This document shows positions 37,163-47,045 of a DNA stretch of 64,000 nucleotides, one piece after another (the first letter of the stretch is position 1; each line of letters starts with the position of its first letter). A program made the position numbers and the translations under genes. Source of the stretch: DATFYM01 sp035315065 (GTDB lineage Bacteria > Acidobacteriota > Terriglobia > UBA7540); contig DATFYM010000166.1 of assembly GCA_035315065.1 (NCBI GenBank), forward strand, positions 1-64,000. The letters are read 5' to 3'. The notes below the pieces were generated by a model, which was not told the DNA's origin, made no database searches, and saw only the letters and a program-made list of their open reading frames with translations.

Positions 37163-38602
37163 ATGTCTGAACAGAAACTTCCAACGCGCTCGGAAGACTA
37201 TTCCGAGTGGTACAACCAAGTCGTGCTGCGGGCCGAGCTCGCGGACTACGCACCGGTTCGCGGCTGCATGATTGTGCGGCCCTACGGCTGGGCGCTGTGG
37301 GAGAACATCACCGCAGCGCTCGACCGGCGCTTCAAAGCCACCGGCCACGTGAACGCGGCTTTTCCTCTCCTGATTCCGCGCAGCTTCATCGAGAAGGAAA
37401 AGTCGCACGTGGCGGGATTCTCGCCGGAGCTGGCAGTGGTGACGCACGGAGGCGGGGAAGAGCTCGAGGAGCCGCTCGTGGTCCGGCCCACTTCGGAGAC
37501 CATCATTGGCTACGCCTACTCCAAGTGGATCCAGTCCTATCGCGACTTGCCGGTGCTGATCAACCAGTGGAACAGCGTGGTGCGCTGGGAACTGCGCACC
37601 AAGCTCTTCCTGCGCACGCTGGAGTTTTACTGGCAGGAGGGCCACACGGCTCACGCCACCCTCGAAGAAGCCGAGGCCGAAACCAGCCAGATGCTCGCGA
37701 TCTACGCCGACTTTGCAGTACGCGAAGCGGCGATTCCGGTGATCCCGGGGCGCAAGTCCATCTCTGAGCGCTTCGCCGGCGCCGATCAGACCTACTCCAT
37801 CGAAGCCATGATGGGCGATGGCAAGGCGTTGCAATCCGGGACATCGCACAATTTGGGCCAGAACTTTGCCAAGGCCTTCGAAATCCGCTACCTCGACCGG
37901 AACGGCGTTTTGCAGCATTGCTGGACCACATCCTGGGGACTGTCGACGCGATTCGTCGGCGCCATCATCATGGTGCACGGCGACGACCAGGGATTGATTC
38001 TGCCGCCGCGCCTGGCGCCGTTCCAGTTGGTGATCGTCCCCATCTTCAAGAACGACGAAGAGAAGGCCGCGGTCCTGGCCAACGCGCAGAAGGTTCGAGC
38101 CGAACTGGTGGACGCCGGCATTCGCGTAAAGATGGACGAGCGTGAGGGAATGAGCCCCGGTTTCAAGTTCAATGACTGGGAGATGCGCGGCGTGCCGCTG
38201 CGTCTCGAGCTCGGCCCCAAGGATGTGGCCAAGGGATCAGTGGTGCTGGCGCGCCGCGACCGTCCTGGCCGGGAAGGGAAGTCCTTTGTTCCCCAGGCCG
38301 GGATCGCCGGCGCGGTGGCCGGGAAGCTGGAGGAGATCCAGAAGTCGCTCTTTGACCGGGCGCTCGAATTCCGTAAGGCCAACACGGCGGAGCCCGACGA
38401 CTACGAGGAATTCAAGCAAGCGGTGGAGAAGGGGTTCGCCCTCTCGTGGTGGTGCGGCAGCGGGGCCTGTGAAGAAAAGATCAAGGAAGAGACCAAAGCC
38501 ACCATGCGGTGCATCCCTCTCGATCAGCCGGGCGGGTCCGGCCAATGCGTCTACTGCGGCCAGCCGGCCAAAGAAAAGGGAATCTTTGCTCGGGCGTACT
38601 AA
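37163..38602 (+). CDS. proS: Prolyl-tRNA synthetase (archaeal/eukaryotic-type, short form)
   Basis: Class II synthetase, 479 aa, of the ProS type lacking the bacterial INS editing domain. Landmarks: YAPVRGCMIVRPYGWALWENI, RPTSETIIG (motif 2 region), NQWNSVVRWELRTKLFLRT and a C-terminal zinc-binding-like region (WWCGSGACEEKIKEE, GQCVYCGQPA). A weak AGAAG precedes the ATG behind a repeat element. Confidence 0.96.
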   Translation: MSEQKLPTRSEDYSEWYNQVVLRAELADYAPVRGCMIVRPYGWALWENITAALDRRFKATGHVNAAFPLLIPRSFIEKEKSHVAGFSPELAVVTHGGGEELEEPLVVRPTSETIIGYAYSKWIQSYRDLPVLINQWNSVVRWELRTKLFLRTLEFYWQEGHTAHATLEEAEAETSQMLAIYADFAVREAAIPVIPGRKSISERFAGADQTYSIEAMMGDGKALQSGTSHNLGQNFAKAFEIRYLDRNGVLQHCWTTSWGLSTRFVGAIIMVHGDDQGLILPPRLAPFQLVIVPIFKNDEEKAAVLANAQKVRAELVDAGIRVKMDEREGMSPGFKFNDWEMRGVPLRLELGPKDVAKGSVVLARRDRPGREGKSFVPQAGIAGAVAGKLEEIQKSLFDRALEFRKANTAEPDDYEEFKQAVEKGFALSWWCGSGACEEKIKEETKATMRCIPLDQPGGSGQCVYCGQPAKEKGIFARAY

Positions 38603-38603
38603 G

Positions 38604-38694
38604 AAGTGGCGAGTGGCTAGTGGTTAGTGGCTAGAAGCAAAGACCGAACGCGTTCTTGCTTGTCACTAGCCACTAACCACTAGCCACTTCTTGA
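38604..38694. repeat. Inverted heptamer element (TAGTGGC / GCCACTA)
   Basis: Left arm AGTGGCGAGTGGCTAGTGG, core with AACGCGTT, right arm CTAGCCACTAACCACTAGCC. The same word family as the element at 15080. It starts at the proS stop. Confidence 0.8.
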
Positions 38695-38805
38695 GAGCGC
38701 TCGACAAAGTAAATTCTGGGTGTTAAGCTGGATTCAGGTGGACAGAGTTTTGGGGGGCGGCATCATCTTCGCTGACGACTCTGTTTCGGCGCAGGGGGCT
38801 CAGTC

Positions 38806-39171
38806 ATGCGAGCATCCGAATCCGGCCAGTCGCAGTTGAGAGGTATCCTGACCCTGGCGGCGGTCGCGGTGTTGATTTACGTGGCCGTCCGAACAGTTCC
38901 CATCTACGTCGACAATTACGAATTGGAAGACTATATACGTCAGCTTGCGATTCAGGCTACTGTGGCGCGTTCCGCCGCGGCGGACATTCAGCAAAAAGTG
39001 CTGGCGCAAGCCTTGGATCTCCACCTTCCCGTCTCCGCCGACCAGATCAAGGTGGAGTCGCTCGAGGGCAATGTCAAGATTGAGATCGACTACACGGTTC
39101 CGGTAGACCTTCGGGTTTACACCTTGGTGCTTCATTTCCGGCCATCAACTTCGAATCGGGCGTTAACATAA
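38806..39171 (+). CDS. DUF4845-like single-pass membrane protein
   Basis: 121 aa. One transmembrane helix near residues 12-32 (LRGILTLAAVAVLIYVAVRT) is followed by a small periplasmic domain (VPIYVDNYELEDYIRQLA, VKIEIDYTVPVDL) that resembles DUF4845 proteins. It sits 3 nt before the PBP1 gene, so they are probably co-transcribed. No function can be assigned. Confidence 0.75.
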   Translation: MRASESGQSQLRGILTLAAVAVLIYVAVRTVPIYVDNYELEDYIRQLAIQATVARSAAADIQQKVLAQALDLHLPVSADQIKVESLEGNVKIEIDYTVPVDLRVYTLVLHFRPSTSNRALT

Positions 39172-39174
39172 ACC

Positions 39175-41826
39175 GTGCCTCCTCAGCGTCGACCCGAAAC
39201 CCGCGGCCGTTTGCGATCTCTCCCGGGACGCTCGCTGGGATTGTTTCGTCGCCTCAAGCCTTACCAGAGGGGTCTGATCCTCGCGGCGTTGCTGTTGGTG
39301 ATCGTTGGCGCCGGCGTCTTCACCTGTGCCTACGTGAAGTTTAGCCGGGAGGTCGATGCGCGTTTGGGCGGGACGATCTTTAACAACGCCTCCACCGTTT
39401 TTGCCAGCCCCACGCCGATCCGCGAAGGCGAGCCGGTGTCCGCTGCCGCGGTCGTAGCGCACTTGCGCAAAGCTCTCTATTCCGAGGGCGAGCCCAAGGG
39501 CGCGGGCAGTTCGACTTACGGGACCTACCGGCTTAAGGGCAGACGCCTGGAAATCCACCCCGGCCTGGACTCTTACTTCCACGGTGGACCGGTGGAGCAG
39601 GGCCCCGTGACGATCGAGTTCACTGGCAACCGCGTTGCCTCCATCAATTCCCTCGATAACCCAGCGACGAAGCCCGATCGCATCCTGCTGGAACCGGAAG
39701 CCGTTACCACCCTGTTCGACCAAAGCCGCACCAAGCGGCGGTTGGTGCGCTACGGGGACCTGCCGCCGGATCTCGTCAATGCCGTCCTCGCCGCCGAGGA
39801 CCACCGATTTTTCTCACACCACGGGGTGAGCCTGTGGCGCATATTCGGAGCGGCGGTGGCCGATATCCGTGCGGACGAGCGCGCGCAGGGCGGCAGCACG
39901 CTCACTATGCAATTGGCGCGCAACTTTTTCCTTACCCGCCGCCGCACCTTCCGGCGCAAGGCGGAAGAGGTCTTCCTGGCCTTGCTGTTGGAGCAGCGCC
40001 TCAGCAAGCAGGAGATCTTCGAGCTTTACGCCAACCAAGTCTATCTTGGCCAGCGGGGCAGTTTCTCCATCAACGGGCTGGGTGAGGCCGCCGACGCTTA
40101 TTTTGGCAAGGACGTCAAGAGCCTCACGCTGCCTGAGGACGCGCTGCTGGCGGGGATCATCCGCGGTCCGAACCTTTACTCACCTTACCGGGCCTCGGAG
40201 AGGGCTATCGAGCGGCGCGACTACGTCCTGCACCGGATGGAAGAGGACGGATTCATTACTCCGGCGCAGGCGACGGCAGCGATCCAGACCCCGTTGCACG
40301 TGGCGGCGCGGAACCTGGAGGGCAGCCAGGCGCCGTACTTCGTCGACATGCTCAAGGACCAATTGCTGACGCAATTCTCGGAGCACGACCTGGTCTCGCA
40401 ACGGTACCGCATCTACACGACGCTCGACCTCGACACGCAGCGCGCCGCCTCCGACGCCGTCCGCGACGGGATGGCGGAAGTGGACCCCTTGGTGCACGCG
40501 CGCAAGCGGAAGAATGTGCCGCCCGAGGACCCCGGCCAACCCCAGGTGGCCCTGCTTGCGCTCGACCCCCACACCGGCGAGGTAAGGGCAATGGTGGGCG
40601 GCCGGAACTACGCCGACAGCCAGTTGAATCACGTGTTGGCCCGTCGCCAACCCGGATCCTCCTTCAAACCCTTTGTTTATGCGGCGGCCCTGAGCACGGC
40701 AGTGAATGGGGGCCAGCCCGTCATCACTCCCGCCACCATCCTTCAGGATGAGCCCACCACGTTCGAGTACGAGGAAAAGACCTACGAGCCGCGCAATTAC
40801 AAGGAAGAGTACTACGGCGCCGTGACGATGCGTGAGGCGCTGATGCATTCTCTCAACGCGGCCACCGTGAGCCTGGGAGAGATGGTGGGCTACGATAAGG
40901 TGCGGGACTTGGCCGTGGCGGCGGGTATTAATCGGGATTTGCTGGCCACCCCGGCCATCGCCCTCGGCGCCTACGTGGCCACACCCCTTGAGATTGCGGG
41001 TGCCTACACCATCTTTGCCAACGACGGGCAGTACGTGGCGCCGAGGCTGATCGTCGAGGTGCGCGACGCCTCGGGCCGCGTGCTGCTGCGCACTCCGGAG
41101 GAAAGGCGCCAGGTGCTCGACCCGCGCGTCTCCTACCTGATGGTCAACCTGATGGCGAGCGTGATCAATAACGGCACCGCTTACGGCGTCCGCAGCCGCG
41201 GATTTACACTCCCGGCGGCGGGCAAGACCGGTACTTCGCACGATGCCTGGTTTGCCGGGTTCACCTCCAACCTGCTGGCGGTGGTCTGGGTTGGTTATGA
41301 TGACGACCGCGACATCAGGCTTTCGGGCGCCCAGGCGGCGTTGCCCGTCTGGACTGACTTCATGAAAGCCGCCACGGACGAGCCGCAGTATCGCGACGCG
41401 CAGGACTTCGCCATGCCCCCGGGAATCGTGACGGCGACGGTCGACCTGCACACCAACCCAGGCACCATGGGCGACTCGGTGGTGACCCGGACCGAATACT
41501 TCATTGAAGGAACCGAGCCCCAGCCCGCGTCGGGAGGCGTGGCCGGAGTTATCAGTAAGATCTTCCACCTCGGCAAGTCGCCGGACCCACCCGCCGCAGT
41601 GGCGCTGCCGGAGGTAGCGTCGAAAGCGCCTCACCCCGCTGCCCCCGCGCGGAACGCGAAGCCGGCGGCTCTCGCAGGAGTCACGGGCGGCGATAACAGC
41701 GCGGCGGCTCCTGATCCCAAGACTGTTCCGAAGCCGCCAGCCAAGAAGGGAGCTTTCCGAAAGTTCCTTTCCATCTTTAAGGGGGGCGATCACAAGAAGC
41801 AGCCGGCGGAAAGCAGTCAACAGTAA
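39175..41826 (+). CDS. Class A penicillin-binding protein (PBP1-type)
   Basis: Bifunctional peptidoglycan synthase, 883 aa. One transmembrane helix (about 35-58); a UB2H-like region; GT51 glycosyltransferase with AAEDHRFFSHHGVSLWRI, GGSTLTMQLARN and ELYANQVYLG; transpeptidase with GSSFKP (catalytic Ser), SLN and AGKTGTS. The C-terminus (about 790-883) is a low-complexity Ala/Pro/Lys tail. The start is GTG at 39175. Confidence 0.95.
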   Translation: MPPQRRPETRGRLRSLPGRSLGLFRRLKPYQRGLILAALLLVIVGAGVFTCAYVKFSREVDARLGGTIFNNASTVFASPTPIREGEPVSAAAVVAHLRKALYSEGEPKGAGSSTYGTYRLKGRRLEIHPGLDSYFHGGPVEQGPVTIEFTGNRVASINSLDNPATKPDRILLEPEAVTTLFDQSRTKRRLVRYGDLPPDLVNAVLAAEDHRFFSHHGVSLWRIFGAAVADIRADERAQGGSTLTMQLARNFFLTRRRTFRRKAEEVFLALLLEQRLSKQEIFELYANQVYLGQRGSFSINGLGEAADAYFGKDVKSLTLPEDALLAGIIRGPNLYSPYRASERAIERRDYVLHRMEEDGFITPAQATAAIQTPLHVAARNLEGSQAPYFVDMLKDQLLTQFSEHDLVSQRYRIYTTLDLDTQRAASDAVRDGMAEVDPLVHARKRKNVPPEDPGQPQVALLALDPHTGEVRAMVGGRNYADSQLNHVLARRQPGSSFKPFVYAAALSTAVNGGQPVITPATILQDEPTTFEYEEKTYEPRNYKEEYYGAVTMREALMHSLNAATVSLGEMVGYDKVRDLAVAAGINRDLLATPAIALGAYVATPLEIAGAYTIFANDGQYVAPRLIVEVRDASGRVLLRTPEERRQVLDPRVSYLMVNLMASVINNGTAYGVRSRGFTLPAAGKTGTSHDAWFAGFTSNLLAVVWVGYDDDRDIRLSGAQAALPVWTDFMKAATDEPQYRDAQDFAMPPGIVTATVDLHTNPGTMGDSVVTRTEYFIEGTEPQPASGGVAGVISKIFHLGKSPDPPAAVALPEVASKAPHPAAPARNAKPAALAGVTGGDNSAAAPDPKTVPKPPAKKGAFRKFLSIFKGGDHKKQPAESSQQ

Positions 41827-41880
41827 AGCAGTCGGCAGTAGGCAGTAAGCAGTAAGCAGAAGGCAGTCGGCAGAAGGGAG
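41824..41880. repeat. Single heptamer arm (GGCAGTA)
   Basis: Six or more units (GGCAGTA, AGCAGTA, GGCAGAA) without an obvious inverted partner. It overlaps the PBP1 stop. The following stretch contains GGGCTTAGCCC (41919-41929). No gene is seen in 41827-42140. Confidence 0.65.
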
Positions 41881-42037
41881 CGTGTAGTAGGCCGTCGGAA
41901 GCTACGGAGCGGCGAAAGGGCTTAGCCCAAGGGCGTAAGAGGCTATGACAGAATTACTGGAGATTTTCCGCTAATATTGATAGGAGAGCGCGAATGCTTT
42001 CTCCTAACGGCAGCCGGCAAAGAAGTTAGCAGGCATC

Positions 42038-42119
42038 ATGACTGGTGAGTGGTGAAGGGTTGTGAAGGGTAAAAGGTGAATAGTGAGAGCAGGAATGGTA
42101 TCTGACCTTTACCCTTCAG
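42038..42119. repeat. Heptamer element (GGTGAATA / TTTACCC)
   Basis: Left arm GGTGAGTGGTGAAGGG and AGGTGAATAGTGA units, right arm CTTTACCCTTCAG. A short version of the inverted class, 20 nt upstream of the TPR gene. Confidence 0.6.
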
Positions 42120-42140
42120 ATTATAAAAAGGGGGTTAACC

Positions 42141-43004
42141 ATGACCACGACGAACGGTATCAGATTGACGACGATGGTGGTTGGGGGTCTTGTCGGCATC
42201 GTCGGCTTGGCCTTCCCCGGCGGAGTTCGAGGTGTTTCAGCTCCGCACGCGTCGAGCGCCCGGGCCGCCTTGCCATCACTCCATGATCAGTCTTCCAGTA
42301 CGACACCGGCATTGGACACTCCGCAGACGAAGCGTGCGGCGCCCATTTCCGCTGAAGGCCGTGCCGATATCTTCATGGCGCGCAAGTCCTACGCGGATGC
42401 CGTCGACTACTACGTCCGCGCCTTGCGTCAAGCCGGAACCTCAAATGCAGTTGTTTGGAACAAGTTGGGGATCGCGTACCAGTTTCAAGTCGACTACCGC
42501 GATGCGCGCAAGGCGTATAAGCAAGCGGCCAAGCTGCAGGATGATTACTCCGAGCCCTGGAACAACCTCGGTACCACCTACTTCCTGCAAGGCAAGTTCC
42601 GGTCGTCCGTCAAATACTACATGCACGCGATTGCACTGAATCCGTCCTCCGCGTCGTTCCACATGAACCTGGGGGCTTCTTACACGCACATGAAGAAGTA
42701 TCCCGAGGCCGTGGACCAGTATCGCCAGGCGCTGATCCTTGATCCCAACGTCCTGTCGGCGCACTCAGCCAATGCGCCCTCGATCCAGGCGCACGGGGCG
42801 GACAAGGAGTTCTATTTCTACATGGCCAAAGTCTTTGCCTCGCTGGGCCGGGTGGACGAATCGCTGCGCTACCTGAGACACGCGCTGGAAGACGGCTTTA
42901 AGGATTTCAAGCGGCTCGACGTTGATCCCGATTTCGCGAAAATGAGCCAAGTCCCGGAATACATCGCGCTGCGCAAGAATCCGCCCGTGGCCATTTCTGA
43001 TTAG
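42141..43004 (+). CDS. Secreted TPR-repeat protein
   Basis: 287 aa. Signal peptide about 1-33, then TPR repeats from about residue 75 (ARKSYADAVDYYVRALRQAG, AVWNKLGIAYQFQVDYRDAR, PWNNLGTTYFLQGKFRSSVK, FHMNLGASYTHMKKYPEAVD). The C-terminal region (EFYFYMAKVFASLGRVDESL) ends in a short extension. A periplasmic scaffold is likely; no partner can be named. Confidence 0.88.
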   Translation: MTTTNGIRLTTMVVGGLVGIVGLAFPGGVRGVSAPHASSARAALPSLHDQSSSTTPALDTPQTKRAAPISAEGRADIFMARKSYADAVDYYVRALRQAGTSNAVVWNKLGIAYQFQVDYRDARKAYKQAAKLQDDYSEPWNNLGTTYFLQGKFRSSVKYYMHAIALNPSSASFHMNLGASYTHMKKYPEAVDQYRQALILDPNVLSAHSANAPSIQAHGADKEFYFYMAKVFASLGRVDESLRYLRHALEDGFKDFKRLDVDPDFAKMSQVPEYIALRKNPPVAISD

Positions 43005-43025
43005 GAGCGGATCAGACGGACTAGA

Positions 43026-43106
43026 AAGGAGGGAGTAGGGAGTAGGGAATAGGGACCCGCATTCCCGGTTTCTCGCCCTACTCCCTACACTCTACTCCCT
43101 ACTCCG
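43026..43106. repeat. Inverted heptamer element (GGGAGTA / TACTCCC)
   Basis: Left arm AGGGAGTAGGGAGTAGGG, core ACCCGCATTCCCGGTT, right arm TACTCCCTACACTCTACTCC. The same word as at 19745. Confidence 0.8.
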
Positions 43107-43118
43107 TGTTCCCGAAGA

Positions 43119-44783
43119 ATGAGGACAAGGCAAGCTTTACTCACAATGGCGGTTCTCGCGTTGCCCGGTTTCGCCTGGGCGCAGGCTACGTCGCCGGAGA
43201 CGCGCACCATCCTCGTATTTCCTTTCGAAAACGGAAGCGGGCGGACAGACCTCGCCTGGATTTCGGAAGGTTTCGCGGACCTCCTGAGCACGCGCCTGGC
43301 GGCTCCGAGCCGCTACGTGTTGGGGCGGGAGGAGCGCGACGCCGCTTGCGAGCAACTGGGTGTCCCGCCGGAGTCGGCGCTGACCCTGGCCACCGAGTAC
43401 AAGGTGGCGGAGACGTTAGGCGTGGACTGGGCCGTCGTCGGCAACTTTACAGTGGAGGGCGACCGGCTGACCGCTCACGCCCAACTCCTGGATGTTCACC
43501 ACCTCAAGCTCGCCCCAGCGCTGGAGGCCACGGCAGAACTGGACGACTTCGTCGATGTCGATACCAACCTGGCGTGGCGCCTTCTGGCCACTCACGATCC
43601 CAACTTTACTACTGGCAAAGAGGAGGACTTTACGCGCCGCTTCGCGCCCGTCCGCCTCGACGCGTTTGAGAACTACATCCGCGGCACCTTGACAACCGAC
43701 GCGGCAGCGCGCGTGAAATTCCTGCGCGAGGCGGACCGGCTGGACCCGGCAAACCACCGGGCTGCATTCCAACTTGGCGAGTGGTACTTCGACCAAAAGG
43801 ACTATGCGGAGTCGGAAAAATGGCTCGCCCGGCTGGTTGCGGGTGATGGAGATTACCTCGAATCCCTCTTTCTCAGGGGTGTCGACGCCTATTTTCTCGG
43901 GCACGAAGCGGCCGCCGAGAAGGACTTCGCCACGCTCGCACAGCAGATCCCGCTGAACGAGGTGGTGAATAACGTTGGGGTGCTGACGGAGCGGCGAGGG
44001 CGCCACGAAGAAGCCCTCCAGAACTTCCAACGCGCCGCGCAGGCCGATCCCTCCGACCCGGACTTCGCGTTCAACGCTGCGGTTTGCCTGTGGTATCTGA
44101 AGCGTTACAGCGAGGCGGCAAAATACCTGGGCCAGGCGCTGAGTCTGAACGACGACCACGAGGCGGCTCACGGGCTGCTGGCGCTGGTGGACCGGAAGCT
44201 GGGCGATTCAGCCGGAGAACGCCGCGAGCAGCAATGGCTGGCCCAGCACGAAGTTGGCTCTGAATCACAAGGGGCTGGGGCCCCGGCGTCGGACATCGTG
44301 CCGCAGACCCGATTGAAAAAGCACTACGACGGACGCGCTTTCGGTTTGCTGGCGCTCGCCGTACGCAATGCCCTCGAGGCCCACCTCTCCACCCTGCCGC
44401 CGACAGAGCATGCTGAGGTCCACTTGACCGAGGGACAGAAGTTTCTTAATGAGAACCGGTTGGCTGAGGCGGAGCGGGAATTGGCGGAGGCAATTTCGCT
44501 GGCTCCGGACTCGAGCGTCGCCCACCTCACGCTGGGCGAGGTCTACGAGCTGGAAAACCGGCACCGCGATGCGGCGTCGGAGCTGGAGACCTCCCTTCAG
44601 ATCAAGAATGATCTCACCGCGCATGTGTGGCTGGCACGGGTTGACTTGGCTCTTAACCAGACCGAGGCGGCGCGCCGGGAGAGCCAGGCGGCGCTGGATC
44701 TCGATCCTCACAATCGCTACGCGGAACGCGTGATGGAACAGGTCCGCGGGCGCGAGACGGGAAAAAAGCACGAGGCGGATTAG
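43119..44783 (+). CDS. Secreted TPR protein with FlgO/TolB-N-like N-terminal domain
   Basis: 554 aa. Signal peptide 1-22. Residues 28-150 (ILVFPFENGSGRTDLAWISE, LLSTRL, LGVDWAVVGNFTVEGDRL) resemble the FlgO/CsgG/TolB-N group, which assembles helper proteins for envelope functions. TPR units follow from about 200 to 540 (HRAAFQLGEWYFDQKDYAES, AHLTLGEVYELENRHRDAAS). The start lies just after a repeat element, with no strong ribosome-binding site. Confidence 0.82.
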   Translation: MRTRQALLTMAVLALPGFAWAQATSPETRTILVFPFENGSGRTDLAWISEGFADLLSTRLAAPSRYVLGREERDAACEQLGVPPESALTLATEYKVAETLGVDWAVVGNFTVEGDRLTAHAQLLDVHHLKLAPALEATAELDDFVDVDTNLAWRLLATHDPNFTTGKEEDFTRRFAPVRLDAFENYIRGTLTTDAAARVKFLREADRLDPANHRAAFQLGEWYFDQKDYAESEKWLARLVAGDGDYLESLFLRGVDAYFLGHEAAAEKDFATLAQQIPLNEVVNNVGVLTERRGRHEEALQNFQRAAQADPSDPDFAFNAAVCLWYLKRYSEAAKYLGQALSLNDDHEAAHGLLALVDRKLGDSAGERREQQWLAQHEVGSESQGAGAPASDIVPQTRLKKHYDGRAFGLLALAVRNALEAHLSTLPPTEHAEVHLTEGQKFLNENRLAEAERELAEAISLAPDSSVAHLTLGEVYELENRHRDAASELETSLQIKNDLTAHVWLARVDLALNQTEAARRESQAALDLDPHNRYAERVMEQVRGRETGKKHEAD

Positions 44784-44861
44784 GAGGCCAGAAGGCGGTC
44801 GACGGTAGGCAGCAGGCAGAAGGCAGAAGGCAGAAGGCAGAAGGCAGTCGGCAGAAGGGGT
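44784..44861. repeat. Single heptamer arm (GGCAGAA)
   Basis: Eight or so consecutive GGCAGAA-type units directly after the TPR gene stop, with no clear complementary arm nearby. Confidence 0.7.
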
Positions 44862-45443
44862 GGAGAGCGTAGCGAGCCGGGGTCATTAATTCGCCGAACC
44901 CGTGGTGAGGAATCCGGGTTAAACGAGGGTTAGCTGAGAATTGAAGACCGATAGATAGTGGATCTGAAATTGGAGACGTAACAGGTGACAGTACGCTGTC
45001 GGCGGAAGGAAAGCGGTTGGGGCACAACAACCTGATGGCTGACGGCTGAAAGCTGAGGGCTTTTTAAAAAACGAAGCCACCGATTTGACTGAAAACAAAG
45101 GATCGGCTCCTCACTGGATCAGGAACGAAGCCACCGTTTTGGGGGGAAGCAGAGTTGAAGGTCGAAGGTTGAAGAAGTCCCGGGCCCGAAGGCCTGCTCT
45201 TGACTGTTCGACGTTGAACCTTCGACTGTTCGACTTCTTCCTGATGGCTGGAAGCTGAGAGCTTTTGAAAAAACGAAGCCACCGATTTGATTGATAACAA
45301 AGGATCGGTCCTTGGCGGGATCAGGAACGAAGCCACCGTTGGGGCAGAAGGCCGAAAGAACTAACGAGGGCGGAGTTCGCATTCTCGAGTTTCGAGTTCT
45401 AAGCTGCGAGTCGACGGCAAGCGACATCGAAAGGAAGCGCAAG
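44862..45443. other. Gene-poor spacer with remnants and repeats
   Basis: No intact gene. 45034-45062 and 45150-45262 carry heptamer elements (CTGAAAGCTGA; GGTCGAAGGTTGAAG / CTTCGACTGTTCGAC). 45067-45345 contains two copies of a roughly 80-nt sequence described separately. A forward frame from 45291 joins the next gene but lies in repeat DNA. Confidence 0.5.
45067..45345. repeat. Duplicated ACGAAGCCACC segment
   Basis: The two copies (about 45067-45145 and 45272-45345) share AAAACGAAGCCACCGATTTG, AACAAAGGATCGG and GGATCAGGAACGAAGCCACC. In one frame both read KNEATDL followed by ENKGS or DNKGS and then RNEATV, so they look like two decayed copies of one coding tail. ACGAAGCCACC also occurs after the orphan gene at 29690. 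Confidence 0.65.
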
Positions 45444-46838
45444 ATGGCCGAAGTTGGAATCGATCGATTACGAAACGCACCTCATCGCCAACCATCCGGC
45501 GGGTACGGGTTCGGCCTTGCTTGCTGTTACCTCATCGCCATGTCGTTCGCACTGGTGTTCTCTTTCCTGCTCAGCCGTCCAACCTTTGCCTCCACCCCGG
45601 AAAGGACAACCGTGGTGGAAGTGAATCTTGACGACATGGTCCAGCCCATCAGCTCCGAGTACATCAAGCGCGGCATTGCCCGCGGCAACGAGATCGGCGC
45701 GCAAGCCGTGCTGCTCGAGATCGATACCCCCGGCGGTCTGGAAAGCTCGATGCGCGAGATCATTGGGGCCGTCATCGCCTCGCGGGTGCCCGTCATTGCT
45801 TACGTGGCGCCCGCCGGCGCCCGCGCCGCCTCGGCGGGATTCTTCATTCTGTTATCCGCCGACGTGGCCGTGATGGCCCCCGGCACCCACGCCGGCGCCG
45901 CCCATCCCGTGATCCTGGGCGCTTACGAGATCGGCAAGACGATGGAGGAAAAACTCGAGAACGATTCGGCAGCCTACATACGTAGCCTCGCAGACCGGCG
46001 CGGGCGCAACTCCAAGCTGGCCGAGGAGGGAGTTCGCGCCAGCCGCTCTTATACCGAAAAGGAGGCCTTGGAAGGCCACCTCATCGACGCGGTGCTCAAC
46101 ACGCCGCAGGATATCTTCGCCGCCTTCGACGGCAAGACGATCAAGCGGTTCGACGGCTCCACAACGACGCTGCACCTGGCGGGCGCGAGCATCGATCCCT
46201 ACGTGATGACCGGCCGCGAAAAGTTTCTCTTCTGGCTGGTGGACCCCAACATCGCCTTTCTTCTGGGCGCCCTCGGCGTGGCTTGCTTGTGGATTGAGTT
46301 TACCCATCCCGGAATGGTGCTGCCCGGCGTCGTGGGAGCTATTGCCATTGTCCTGGCGCTGTTTGCTTTTCACCTCTTGCCCATCAACTACGCGGGCGTG
46401 GTGCTGATCCTGATGGCGCTGTCTCTGTTCGGGTTGGAAGCGAAGCTCGGTTCGCACGGCGTGCTGGCGGCGGGCGGCATCGTCTGCATGCTGATCGGCG
46501 CCCTGATCCTCGTCAATTCACCGCTGCCGGGCGGCCACATTCGTCTGGCGACCGCGCTCGCCGTTACCCTGCCGCTGGCCGTGATCATGGTGGTCCTCCT
46601 GCGCCTTGCGATTGCCGCCAAGCTGAGCAAGGCCGTCACCGGCCAGGAGGGCTTGATCGACGAGGTCGGAATCGCGGAGACCGAGCTCGGGCCGGGGGAA
46701 GCAGAGGGCAAGATCCGAGTGCGGGGAGAAATCTGGAACGCTCGCGCCGATCAGAGCATTCACCGGGGGGCCGAGGTCACCGTGCGCAAGATCGATGGTC
46801 TGACATTAGGGGTTGAGCCGAAGTCGCAATCGCGATAG
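45444..46838 (+). CDS. NfeD-family membrane-bound serine protease (ClpP-class)
   Basis: 464 aa from ATG 45444 (AAGGAAG upstream). Signal or anchor near residues 25-50. A ClpP/SppA-like protease domain follows (VLLEIDTPGGLESSMREI, then GARAASAGFFI with the catalytic Ser in AASAGF), then four transmembrane helices (about 255-400) and a C-terminal NfeD OB-fold (IRVRGEIWNARA, GAEVTVRKIDGLTLGVEP). The next gene encodes its usual SPFH partner. Confidence 0.93.
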   Translation: MAEVGIDRLRNAPHRQPSGGYGFGLACCYLIAMSFALVFSFLLSRPTFASTPERTTVVEVNLDDMVQPISSEYIKRGIARGNEIGAQAVLLEIDTPGGLESSMREIIGAVIASRVPVIAYVAPAGARAASAGFFILLSADVAVMAPGTHAGAAHPVILGAYEIGKTMEEKLENDSAAYIRSLADRRGRNSKLAEEGVRASRSYTEKEALEGHLIDAVLNTPQDIFAAFDGKTIKRFDGSTTTLHLAGASIDPYVMTGREKFLFWLVDPNIAFLLGALGVACLWIEFTHPGMVLPGVVGAIAIVLALFAFHLLPINYAGVVLILMALSLFGLEAKLGSHGVLAAGGIVCMLIGALILVNSPLPGGHIRLATALAVTLPLAVIMVVLLRLAIAAKLSKAVTGQEGLIDEVGIAETELGPGEAEGKIRVRGEIWNARADQSIHRGAEVTVRKIDGLTLGVEPKSQSR

Positions 46839-46865
46839 ACTCAAGCCGCGAGAAATGACGGCTGG

Positions 46866-46999
46866 GAAATTGCCGATGGCAGATTTGAAGAGGCGTCAGT
46901 TGTCAGTAGTCAGTTGTCAGTTGCCGTATATCCCGAGTCCGCTCCCACAACTGACGACTGAAAGCTTCTTCCAATCGTCAATCGTCAATCGGCAATTCC
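46866..46999. repeat. Nested inverted heptamer element (ATTGCCGAT outer, GTCAGTT inner)
   Basis: Outer arms AATTGCCGATGGCAGATTTG and CGTCAATCGTCAATCGGCAA. Inner arms TCAGTTGTCAGTAGTCAG and CAACTGACGACTGA. Two words are nested in one palindrome. Confidence 0.75.
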
Positions 47000-47045
47000 C
47001 CATCTGTCGCCACTCGGCACTCGCGGTTTTTGAAAGGAGCCTTTT

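Noticed and set aside
40180..41820. Minus-strand frame (546 aa) opposite PBP1
   Set aside because: His/Gly/Arg-rich shadow of the transpeptidase coding strand; no signature.
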